Made by a program: the position numbers and the translations under genes
In this document: positions 53,240 to 64,000 of the stretch, piece after piece
Numbering within the stretch: position 1 is the first letter of the stretch
Layout of the letters: every line of letters begins with the position of its first letter
The notes under the pieces: model-generated
What the model was told of the DNA's origin: nothing
What the model saw: the letters and a program-made list of their open reading frames with translations, nothing else
Databases searched by the model: none
Source: Dipetalonema caudispina
Lineage: Eukaryota; Nematoda; Chromadorea; Rhabditida; Onchocercidae
DNA length: 64,000 nucleotides
Reading direction: 5' to 3'
NCBI GenBank assembly: GCA_013365325.1
Contig: JABVXV010000206.1
Span: 1 to 64,000 of the forward strand

Positions 53240-56069
53240 TTATAGTTGAAATACATAGCAAAGATGATCCGTATTACTACCAACGCAATAATTTGTTGAA
53301 TCACTTGTAAATGATAAACTGGACTGAGAGCACAACACAACATAATCACCTTTTTGTTTCATTTTCAATTCCGAATAGATTGCCGCTTTCGAAACTTTTG
53401 CATCTGAGCTCAAATTCTGAAACATTTCATTATTATTCATTCATATTTCACTTAATCATCTAATTGTTATTTAATAATTATTATTATCATTTATCCATAT
53501 GTATTTATTGGATTATGTGCCTACTTTTGATGATTACAAAATCAATTTAATCACTCCAGTTAGAGTAATTAGAAAGAGATAATTTTATCAATTTCTGTCA
53601 AATTTTTTTTTTTTTTGTTCTTTTCTTTTTCGTTATAAGAATAAATTGGTTGAAGACATAGACAGGTTATTATCAATGGAATATTGCCCAATGATTTTTG
53701 CTCTAAAATGTTGCATCATGCAATGCATGCGTAAATGTCATGCTTTATCGTCTAACATTAATTAAATGTTTAAAGTTGATTGATAATTGTCATGGATAGT
53801 TTCAAAAAGATCCTATTCATAAAAAGGAATTGTTACTAATTCCTACCTTTTATTAAGTAACCAATTTTAATGGAATTTTTAATGGAAATATAAATTTGTA
53901 GAGAAAAAAAAAACTTTTTGTTGAACAAAATTTATTCGTTTTTAAAGCTTATCACTAATCATAATTTTTATTACCTTGTTAGAATAACGCTTCACCGATG
54001 CTAAGTAACTGCCTATTTTTTGGTGAAGAAAAATTTGATAGTATTAACAGTTTATGACAAGTGAATTTTAGTTAGTAAAGGTTAATTTTAGAAAAAAATA
54101 ATTCTATATGTTAAAGTAGTTAACGATGTTTCTAAGATACTATAAAAAAGCTAATGATTTGGGACACCAATGATACATACAAATTCTGTTAAATCTAATC
54201 TATGATTAAATAATTGAATGATACCAAGAAAAAGAAGAAAAAATTAATGATAGAATGGAAAAAAAACTACAATTCCTTTCAAAGAATGGATAGATCAAAA
54301 GTCAATTGAAAGTTCTATCACTAAATTTCTTTATAACCCAGATCACCGTACATTAGCGATCGAACTGTTTCATTTTATAAAACCATTGGTCAGGATGCGT
54401 CGACAAAAGAATTATCCTCGTAGCACTATATATTTATTAATTTAAAATTAGAATAACTGTCCAAATGAAATTAGTGAATATTAGCGATGCAAAGTATTTC
54501 CAATTTAAGTTACCGAAAAGAAATTCTTCAAAAACTCACAGCCAATCTGAAACGAGTTACTTCAGAGTTTTTAGATTAAAGTTCGGAAAATTTCATTTCT
54601 CATAAAAAAAATTTTTGGACCAAATAAAACTGCCGAAAATTGATCAAATGATTCAAAATTCGAAATGGTATAGAAAGTTCGAAATTTCATCCTGCATTAT
54701 TCCTCATAATTTTTATTTCTCACAGCAGTTTTATCCAAAGACAAATAGATGATCACCTTATCAATTTGTAAGCACAAATCGAATAAACAAAAATATTTGA
54801 GTGATCAAACAAAAAGTACCGTTAAAGTTACAAATGTATTGTTTCATCTATTGCTAACAATGGTTTTTTTTTTTATACCTCTTATCATTGCAGGGATTAG
54901 TTGGCTATTTTAACTTTCAGTAAATTAGAAAGATTCCAGCAATAGTATTTAAAATTCTGAAAAGACCAATTCCTAGAATATAGAAGTAACTTATCCCTTG
55001 TAATTTTCAGTTATTTCACTTCGACAAGCAAAGTGATTGGAAATTTTTGAAGAATTTAAAGAATGTAATTTGTTTTGCTACAGTGTTATTAATCAATTTT
55101 ATTAAATCTTTATATAATGGATTTTGATGCAGCTACTAAGAACTTAATCATTTGATAGGATTGCAGTTTATAATAATATAAATTTCTAGAAAAGTACTAC
55201 ATTTCTACGATAGTTTTAAAACATGTAGCTGAAAATTAATGCGGAAGTGATTCAAAATTTCGCTGACTTCCAATTTTCTGGCATTAGATAATAATTTTCA
55301 ACTGCAAAAATTTTTGCATTTAAAACATCAATATCTACGATAATCAATGACTGGGAAGATTTGTTCGCTTACAACGACAAATGGAGAATTGTGTTGGATT
55401 TGGTTCATTCTACTGATTTTTAACATTTCTATGTTTAATCGATAGACTAATCTATTTGATAACGTTCCTTGGATAGTACTGATCTTAGATCATCGGTAAG
55501 TTAATAATTTTAATTATATTATAAATTAAAAAAGAAAAAACTGTGATTAAAATAGTAGAGACAGTATGTTTCACCTTCAGGATAATTTTACGAATATTAT
55601 TGTCGTTGCATAAAGCATGACCATTTGTATCATATTCGCTAGCAACTGCAGCAGCAACAGGTGTGGAACGCTTCTTACGCTTACATTGAGGACCGGGAAA
55701 TAGTGGAAGTGGTGGTGGACAGGGTGTCGCAGGAGAAGGTAAGCATGGTGGACATGGTGCAGGCGGTGGAATTAATGCTGGTGGTGGAAGTGGTGGCAGT
55801 AGTGGTGGCAAACATGGGATTTGTGGAGGTGGTGGACAAGGTTGCGATATAGGAGGAGGACATGGAAGTTGTGCAGGTGGTGGTATAGGTGGTAGTATAG
55901 GTGGTGGTATAGGTGGTGGTATAGGTGGTGGTATAGGTGGTGGTATAGGTGGACACTGTGGTACTGGTCCTTGTGGCTGACAATTACAGCCACTGCCAGC
56001 AGTACCATCAGTAACGTAAAATGCCGGATATTTTGGAATAAGAGCAAGGAGTAAGAATAAAACGATCAT
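53240..56069 (-). CDS. Ground-like domain protein (hedgehog-related, proline-rich)
   Basis: Minus strand, two exons, 56069-55575 and 53416-53240, separated by an intron of about 2.16 kb and joined in phase 0: 223 residues. The first ATG is at 56069 and begins a clear signal peptide (MIVLFLLLALIP). Then comes a Cys/Pro-rich low-complexity segment (PPIP repeats and CPP units, to about residue 128), a furin-type RKKR site at 131-134, and a C-terminal ground-like domain (about 150-223). The domain shows CNDNNIRKIILK (C154), the SKAAIYSE helix, VVLC (C194), NYC (C209) and LCYVF (C218), the conserved cysteine pattern of the family. Ground-like proteins are nematode secreted proteins related to hedgehog signalling ligands by family history, usually expressed in cuticle-forming or lining epithelia. 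The furin site would release the domain. It lies next to a warthog-like gene. Confidence 0.88.
55876..55952. repeat. 12-bp coding minisatellite in the ground-like gene
   Basis: On the plus strand the unit GGTGGTGGTATA repeats about six times with few changes, encoding the PPIP repeats of the ground-like protein on the minus strand. Nearly identical units suggest length may vary between individuals. Confidence 0.85.
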
Positions 56070-56163
56070 TATGGGATATATATTTAGGTATGACAATTCT
56101 AATATGAAACCGAACCAGTCACTAACAATGCAAATTGTTTCTTAACTGAGCACCACATTTATG

Positions 56164-56173
56164 TTTATATAAA
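56164..56173 (-). promoter_or_regulatory. TATA-like element upstream of the ground-like gene
   Basis: TTTATATAAA lies about 95 bases upstream of the ground-like ATG. It is a good TATA-box match, but the sequence is palindromic and common in AT-rich DNA, so position is the only support. Confidence 0.3.
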
Positions 56174-58971
56174 CCAATTCTGTTAGTTCACAGTCAACTA
56201 AACTGGTTGCTCATGCATCTGTGATATTCATTAATACTTCATTTGCAATAAAACCTGACCCCCAAACCCCTCCCATCTTCTTCCCGCTTTCCTTCTGCTC
56301 TTCCTTACCAAATGTTGCAGATCTGAGGTTTCTAATCGTTAATACTTCTTACGTGATACAAATCAGCAGTTTTAAAGTAATTATAGCTTCCCTGTAACTT
56401 TTCTTCGAGAAATACAAAATCAATGTTTAACTCTATCCGATAAATAATTGTGCTTATTACGAAGTATTACACAGCACTGAATATATATGGGCAAATCTTG
56501 AGATGTCAATTGTGGTTTTCAAAGACACAAATGTATTTCTTTGATATATTTCGTATCTCTCATATAAAATAGCATAGAGCTAATTTTTCCTCACATAAAT
56601 TAATTTCAATTTTTAAGAAAGATAAAGTTCAATCTTTTGGTAGAAATAAGTACGATGATTGGTGTAGTAATCAGATTGCTTTTCAATTATTAAAGTGGTT
56701 AACATGGAAAAGCATATTGAAAATACTTTTAAAAATGATTTCTCCGTATTCAGAAATTTGTTTAAAAAAAATTCTGGAAAATTTCAAAAATCAAATTTTG
56801 CATCCACAAAATGTCAACTACTAAACTGAATCAACACAGATGAAATAATCTTTAAAACTACTTTGTTACATCTATGGTATAATTTAAGTTAGATTTGGAT
56901 GTAACAGAATTTATGCTGTTCTGAAATTTTCATAGTTTAGAGTGAAGCAGATGTTACTGTTAAATATTTGCTGAAACCAGGAGATTTGACCTATTGATAG
57001 CTTGATCAATGGATGGATTAAATTAGCAGTTTAAAGTTGAAATCTCAAATAATTTCCAATAGGCTTTCACGTATTGCCATGTCTGACGCAACTAGAACAT
57101 ATACTGGATCGAATAGTTTTAGTAGGTATAGCTTGAGTTAATGATAGTTTAGTGTACGAAAGAATGTAAAACGATCGTATGTTAATTTCTCTATCATATG
57201 TTTAAGGATAAACTTAAACATATAGCAATTTTGATCTATTCAAAGATTTGAGACTTAATTTCTTCACTACATCACAAATGTATTTGTATTTTGTAATCAG
57301 ACTGTTGCAAATGGTATGTTGAGAGAAATTTTGGAACTTAACATTATTAAATTTAGGTTGCATGATAGCTGAACGAAGGAATAAATATATTCTAAAATGT
57401 AATGAATAAAATAATAATGACTGATGTTCAAGTAGGTAAATATGGGTAGCTGATAAATCTCATATTGGCATATCAATGAATTAGTGAACAAATGGACTAC
57501 GGATATGTCGTGTAGAGTTTGGACAAATAAGGGATAAATGAATAGATGGGCCATCTTATCAAAATTTTTTTTTCTCCTAATTAAAAATTTTTCATATTTG
57601 CGGAAAGAAAAATCTGTGCAATATATTTTATAATAAAATAGTAGCGTTTATTTGTTGAACTGATATCAATAAATAGTATTAGGTAGCAAACAAGTCGATA
57701 TTTACTTTTACTTCAATCTATCTGACAACCATAATTAATGTTTCGAAATGTGAAAGTTGAAAATTAAAATAAAACTACGACGATGGAGAGAAAAAAGAGG
57801 GATAATAAGCTTTAAGAGATTTTCGTTTTATTATTGTTCGATTAAATGACGTTATTTGTATGTCTGTATACTTTGTTCATGAATTATGCTGTTTATAATA
57901 TTGTGGATAATTACAGGTGTCATTGATTTGTTTCATCCAACAAATTACTTCGAGTAGAACAAAATCCGAAAAATTACAAATGTTGATTTTGTATTTACAG
58001 TGAGACTGGTTACGCAGAATTAAACATCCTCAGAATATGTTATCATTATTGAAGAAAATTTTTCTTGAAATTCACCATATTTTTTAATATAATGATATGT
58101 ATTATATTTTTTAATAGTGATAATGAATACTGTTCAAAGATTGATATTGTTGCGGATCTGAAATGAGCAACATTTTCATCTTTGAATCATGCCATTGCAA
58201 ATGAATTGGGTAGCCAACGAAATCTCGTTTTCCTTTTCAAAGAATGCCGCTATCTGCAATATACTCTTTTTTCGGGGCCCTTCAATCGCTGTTTCATTTC
58301 CTCGTTTTAAAACTGGAAAGCCTGTTTTAGGATAAATTCCAAAGACTTCTTCCTTTCCTTGTTCATCCGCTCTCTTCTTTCGCAACGATCATCAAAACCA
58401 TGTAACCTCTCGAATAAATAGTGTGATTTGCAAGGAGCAAGTTTCTTACCCAAAATTCCACCACTATTTATAAGAAGAATATCTGTTAACTATAACTGTT
58501 GAATCACTAACAAATTAATTTATAGATTTCAAAGGGAACTTGAAAATAATATGAGCATCAATTGCCTTCCGGGATAGACATTCTGAATTTAACTTCAACA
58601 TACATTCTCCCTTTCAAATGCTCCAAATGATGGCACTATGATAGTTTATCATTTTATTCAAATCAATTATGTGAAGGATTTGATAATCATCATTATTGAA
58701 TGCTTGATGTATCTCAAAACATAAACGGTTAATGTTTTTAGATTCATATGTTACTAATAAACTTATTCGTACCATCATTTCAGTCGGATCGATGATATCA
58801 CAATTGAGTTAGCAGATCGCTCAGTTTTGAATAACAAATATTTTGTTTCATACCTCCCGTATGTGATATAAATAATAATAATTTAATCAATAAATGTAAT
58901 GTAAGAGATATTTCATTATTTGTTGGTAGTTAGAAGCATAAAATATATTAAGTTAATATCCAGTTAAGATA
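56174..58971. other. Intergenic region between the two hedgehog-related genes
   Basis: Mostly AT-rich with no recognised gene. A minus-strand frame ending near 58176 and open back to about 58390 encodes a charged, protein-like segment (for example YPKTGFPVLKRGNETAIEG) without a starting ATG. It could be an unassigned 3' exon or chance. The open frame 57297-57554 is low-complexity. Confidence 0.5.
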
Positions 58972-60499
58972 TTACGGCCAACGTCTTCTACGTTTAATCC
59001 TGTCTACGGGGGGTAGTTCATAACATCGCAAGCGTCGTACCGTCATTTCGTAAAAAATCCTGCAATATAGCATCTCAATCCAACATTTTGTGACATAAAT
59101 ATTTCAGTTTTTTCAATGTTCCAATATAATGTGCTTTCTGATTAGGTGTAGGTTATATAATTTTAATCTGTGAATAAATTAACTAACGATAAATTAGGAG
59201 GACGAATCATCTTGAAATCTGTGATAACGTCGAACGAGACAACTGTATCGGTTTCTTCCTCAACTTGTTCCTCGCCTTCAAAATACTGTCCCGGCTTAAT
59301 GATTGTATGGTAAAGCGGACTGGAATGATCGGCTAAGCCTTCAAACGCACAGCACTGCACATACAATCTGAATTTCAGTTTTCTTGTTCTTTTTTTTTTT
59401 TTTAAATAATGATTCAGTGAATGTTACAATTCCTTTAAATCTTCAATGTTCAAAATTTGTCACTCATATACTATCGTAAAGCTATTGTATCTGGAATAAA
59501 ACTGAAATATGATCTAATTTAGAGATTAATTTAGGTATGAATTCTGGACGTATAAAAATGAAAAACAAACGGTTGATGATTCCCGTAACCTTTTTCAAAA
59601 CCTCCAACCCAACTATCATTTGATTCGCACGATTTACGTTGTGCTCGATCATCACAATCCTACAAAACAATTAATGCTGTCGTTTTTTTTTTCTTTTTTT
59701 TATTTGCGAATTTTGTAATTTTTAGCTCAAAAGTAGATTCGTTGATTGGTTCCAGATTTTTCGAACTTTTTTTATATAATCAAAAATTTCTACAATTTTT
59801 AAAAATGAGTGAAACCGTCGTATACCTCCAACAAATTACACAAATCACGCAATTAAAGGGAGGAATAGCTTAGTGAATCAAAAACAAATTAGCAAAATTG
59901 CACCAAATTGTATAACTAAATAAAATCAAATGACAAATAGACCGCATATCGACGCTCAAAGCAAGATGGACGGGAGCAATGCAAAAATGGTTGAGCATTT
60001 GGATAAACTTCGATTCCAAATGGTATCTTATTCTCTCCACAATATTCGCTTTTACATAGAGTAATTGAAATAAATAGTAAAATTATTGCAAAAATCTGAA
60101 ATGAAAAATTCCGTGGCGAAATTTTAAATATATCAAAATTTATTTATAAATTTACTTGAGTCAATAATACATATTCAAAAATAATCGCTACTATAATATA
60201 ATATGGAAGATTTATGAGAAATAAGATAAACTGGACAGATTAGATAATTTATGCTTTTGGTCTTCCTAAAGTTGGCTATTTCTGAGGATTATTCCAGCGG
60301 AAAAAAAAAATGAATAAATGTTGGTAAGAAGCAAATATATATTAGGATAATATGTAGTAATAATTTAATACCTTTTATTAAGACAAATTTATTCCACCAA
60401 AAAATACTGGAATGGTATCATTTTAGAAAGAAATCTGCAAGGAAAGAAAAAATTAAATCAGATAAAGTTATAAGAAAATTAAGCAAACGAACTCACCAT
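58972..60499 (-). CDS. Warthog-like protein (hedgehog-related, Wart domain only)
   Basis: Minus strand, five exons: 60499-60497 (the ATG alone), 60095-59943, 59659-59571, 59367-59188, 59059-58972, in phase, 170 residues. A signal peptide (MIFAIILLFISITLC) leads into a Wart domain: C20, the IPFGIEVYPNAQPF block, CSRPSCF (C41, C46), C54, C63, the WVGGF block (69-73), VQCC (87-88), the GQYFEGEEQ block and TVRRLRC (C154), matching the warthog family's conserved order. The protein then ends with a basic KRRRRWP tail and no Hint/Hog autoprocessing domain, as in some C. elegans wrt genes. Likely a secreted cuticle or epithelial protein. The exon 3 donor (AACC|GTTTGT, 59570) was preferred to the nearer GTTACG because only it restores the frame; exon 1 is inferred from phase. 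Confidence 0.85.
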
Positions 60500-61935
60500 G
60501 ATGAAAGTTGCATGATAAAATCGTTTTGCAACAAGCTATTTATTGTATGCTACATGCAAATTTTCCACCAAATACATAACTCAACATGATCAAGTTTGAA
60601 TCACAGATATATTCAATTACAATCAAATAACATCATCGTGATCTTCCTTCTATTCAATATCCAAAATTTTAATTCGGATAGCTTTAAATGTAGCAAGCGT
60701 ATTTTTGATTATGCCGGAATGCAATCACATCAATTTATACGATTATCTGGAATGGTAAATTAGCAACACAATTAAATGTGCAGAAATCAAATGTTATATA
60801 TAAAACAATAATTAAAATTTTCAAAGATAATTACCTGCTACTAATGCTACTAATATCAATTTGTTTTAGTACATGTCGTAAACAACAGTGATATCAGTTG
60901 AATGTAATCATGGATCAATGCTTCAGTAATTTTTTCGTTCTTTTTTTTTTTTTTTTCAAAAAAAGGAAAAAGATCACAAAGCACTAGTAATTCATTTCAT
61001 TTAATTCCTTTATTTTAACTTATCTTACTACATTAACCGAATTATGCTGCATTGAAAAGAATATATTACATGATACAGATAATAATCATAGAATTAGGTT
61101 AAGGATTAGAAGGTTAAATGAAAAAATTTCGAAAAATTTATCTAAACGAATCTTTTAAAATAATAAATGTTATCAGTAAAATTGATAATATTTTGCATTC
61201 AAGCTACTTTTTCTATATTTGGCTATTTCAAATCATCTTTTCTTTATTGCATACATTCATATCTAAGATTAACAAAATGGTGAAGTAAACTTAAGTATGA
61301 TGCAAGAACATCCAAAGTGCTATTGTGAATAAAAATGAACAATATTGTAAAAGTTGAATTCAAGCATTACAAATATTTTTCTTTCGAACAAGAAATTTAT
61401 GATGAATATGAAAAATTGCTAAAGCAATAGGCTATAAGATAAAATGATAAAACAATAAGAATGAAGTTAAATTCAAATAAAAACTAATATTTAATTTGTT
61501 ACAGCAATAATAAATTTACTTTACCAAAAAAAAAAAAAGAAAATTTTTTTTTTTTTTTTATTTCTAATATAAACTTCATATCAGTTTTTGTTTGAATTTA
61601 ACTTTATCTTTATTGTTTTATTATTTATACAAAGTTAATTTTGGTGCTCATCAATCCTATCTTGAAGCAAACGATTCTTCTGAGGCGGCAAAATAAACAA
61701 TGTAAACAATGTAAACAACAACAACAACAACAACAACAATAACAGTGATGACAATAACAATACCGGAAATGTTGACATTTTGAGAAGATGGAAGTATTAG
61801 TTTTGAAATTACTTGGCATGAAGCAAACAACAAACCATTGAAATAATCAATGTCAACTGCGAAAGGAATAAGATCGAATGATGAAACGAAACGGGAATTG
61901 AACATTGTCGACTACCACACTATTAATCACACATT

Positions 61936-62060
61936 TAGAAACACACATACACATACAAACATACACATACAAACATACACATACAAACATACACATACAT
62001 ACATACATACATACATACATACATACATACATACATACATACATACGGACATACAAACAC
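61936..62060. repeat. (ACAT)n / ACACATACAA compound microsatellite
   Basis: Begins with ACACATACACATACAAAC units and passes into about 15 uninterrupted ACAT units before degenerating. It forms open frames on both strands that should not be read as genes. Confidence 0.95.
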
Positions 62061-62115
62061 ACAAACATTAATTGCACTGTAGCAAAGTCTATTATTTCAG
62101 AAAGTTGCGAAAATG

Positions 62116-62150
62116 ATGGTGATGATGATGATGATGATGATGATGATGAG
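62116..62150. repeat. (GAT)n microsatellite
   Basis: About eleven GAT units (GATGGTGATGATGATGATG...). Confidence 0.9.
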
Positions 62151-64000
62151 AAATTGTTGATAGTTTGAATCAGGATGTGTTTAAATTAATTAATTCTCCA
62201 ATTAAATTATTATATAATCAATGAATTATTTCAAGAATGATAAATGAGAATTGTGATATATCATAATTTTTCATGGAGTGATATAATTGATCCTTGTATT
62301 GATTATTTATTTCATGTTATAATAGTTATTTGATTTGAGATCTTTTTAAATTCATGATAGTTAATTTGTTGAAATAGTATGACTCCGTTAAATTATCAAT
62401 TTTTATCAATTTATGTAGGAGACGAATTAGTATGGTTGTTGAAATCATATATGTTGAATTAGTTGATGGGTTTTTTTTCTTATTTATTTATTTTTTTTTT
62501 TTTTCAAGTATTATTATCAAATTTATGAATTATGCGTAAAATGATGGTACAGTTAACTTAAGCAAGAAAATTGTGAGGTAATACCAGTTTTGTGATTTGT
62601 TTATATTTATTTTTGCCATATGAATTTAAATTTGAAATTTTGTTTAATTGGTTTTCTTTTTCCACTTTTTTAAAAATTATTATTCAAACAGAAGTGATAA
62701 AGCATGGATGCTCAACTAAAGAGAAGAAGCAAAGGTAACAACAAGAAAATATCTTAGGTTAGTGTGAAAGCGTGAGGAGAAAAATAAACAAACAATGAAG
62801 GAAAGATTATAAGTGCTTCATTCTGTATTATAATGAAAAGCAATGGACATTTCGTGATAAATACTGATTTAAATGGGGCTTTTAAATCCCAATGGCATGA
62901 ATCTGATGCTGCTGGTAAAATATATCACTGATTACTGCAACGGTCGATATTATCATGCTCTATCACAGTGTTATCATTCGTTACTCCACTCATAAATTGT
63001 ATTGAATATTTCCATTTTACTTTGTTACATTACCTTTACAAGCTAAATCTAATGCAGAAAAGTCTCATCATAATCAAAGGTGAACTTATTGATTACAATC
63101 AAATGGTTTCTGTTACTTCAAAATTAAAACTTCAAGGTATCAAATTTTAGGTTGCACATGAAATATTTCACTGGAAACCGTTAAAAAGCGTTTAACACAC
63201 CATTTTGTACAAAAAATTTTGACCAGTCATATATTTCGAAATGTACAAAATTTGAAGAAGACACTTCCTTGTGAAACAGTTCTTATTTTTCTGACTTTCC
63301 AAGAGGACAAAGTATTTTGAAGTGTTGAGAAGGACTTGTAAATCTTTCCACATCTTTCTCAGCACTTTGAAAATAATGAAATCAAATTTTTGCTTATTTT
63401 TTGTCTTGCTCATAAACTTGCAAGTTTTTTTATTGAGTTGGAACAGAATTTGCATTAATTATATTAAGGTATTGAATTGCTTTTTTTCTGCTACGAAATC
63501 TGATATCATCGGTTTGCAACCAGAGAACAGTGAATATTTTGCATGAATCAAATTTCACCAATAGCTGTGAAAACTTTGTTGTCTTTGGAAGCTTATTTAC
63601 TTGATTAGTTCAATAATATTGGTTGAAAAAAAAAGAAAAAAAAAAAAAAAAAACAGTAGCCCAAATTCGATTCCTTACGAAATATTTACTCTCTATTGAT
63701 TCAACTATCAAACTTGATGGCGATAATAAAACGATTAGTTGTTCCAGTTATTCCAAATACTCAAAATGTTTTCCAATGACCAATTGTTAAAATTCAAGGG
63801 AGCAACAATTATTGCTGCCTATTTGAATTTGATTCATTGCATCATTAAATATTATTTCCAACAGGATTTTCGTGAAGTATTATGGAAGAATGTTGTTGTC
63901 TATAATCGTTGATTCAATCATTGTCTTTTAAAGCCATTAATGATAATCGATGTATTGCAACTTGCTAGTATTACTACTCTCAGATTTCGTTACATAAGCA

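Larger units (their letters stand above)
60500..64000. other. Repeat-bearing region with no supported gene
   Basis: AT-rich DNA with (CAA)n near 61714-61740, an ACAT/ACATAC microsatellite at 61936-62060 and (GAT)n at about 62116-62150, plus poly(T) runs near 60940, 61540 and 62490 and an A-run near 63635. Open frames over the microsatellites (Thr/His/Ile or Val/Cys/Met strings) are artefacts. A short frame at 62833-62931 (MKSNGHFVINTDLNGAF...) looks protein-like but is only 32 codons. Confidence 0.6.

Noticed and set aside
55661..55983. Val- or Thr-rich frames over the ground-like exon
   Set aside because: Out-of-frame readings of the 12-bp minisatellite; only the proline frame has a signal peptide, furin site and ground-like domain.
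61850..62168. Thr/His/Ile and Val/Cys/Met frames on both strands
   Set aside because: Produced by the ACAT and GAT microsatellites.

Overview
The window is nuclear DNA from a nematode. It is visibly AT-rich, full of long poly(A)/poly(T) runs and microsatellites. The genes are broken into many short exons whose introns mostly end in the worm-type acceptor TTTCAG or TTTTAG. It carries a warthog-like and a ground-like gene, two hedgehog-related families known from nematodes. The base composition and intron-rich layout would suit a filarial or other spirurid worm, but that is inference; no species marker was seen. No rRNA, tRNA, CRISPR array or intact transposon was recognised.

Layout: 1-200 is a (TAA)n array and 200-3000 has no recognisable gene. 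3017-15949 (+) holds 36 exons of a glutamate synthase (GOGAT). Every exon joins in phase to give 1,783 codons, but the N-terminal glutamine amidotransferase domain is not visible. 18844-22019 (+) encodes a UBXN6/UBXD1-like p97 cofactor in nine exons. 24839-25539 (+) is a small two-exon secreted protein of unknown family. 26043-27881 (-) contains LIM/PINCH-like exon fragments that do not join into one reading frame, possibly a pseudogene. 31380-32632 (-) is a small unrecognised gene. 33-43 kb is mainly simple and tandem repeats with a few weak ORFs.

From 43.5 to 51.5 kb three minus-strand genes follow head to tail: nap-1-like histone chaperone (51549-48866), a Lines/LINS1-like protein (48388-45722) and an RS/RRM/glycine-rich splicing-type protein (45060-43527). 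The gaps are 478 and 662 bp, so an operon is possible but unproven. 53.2-60.5 kb (-) holds a ground-like gene (proline-rich, furin site) and a warthog-like gene without a Hint domain. 60.5-64 kb is repeats with no supported gene.

The genes are mostly housekeeping (ammonia assimilation, p97 pathway, chromatin, RNA processing) plus nematode cuticle/secretory families. I found no evidence for a new multi-gene system. The observations most worth checking are the apparently headless glutamate synthase, the decayed LIM locus, the warthog/ground-like pair, a GC-AG intron in nap-1, and an uncharacterised open frame near 42.8 kb.
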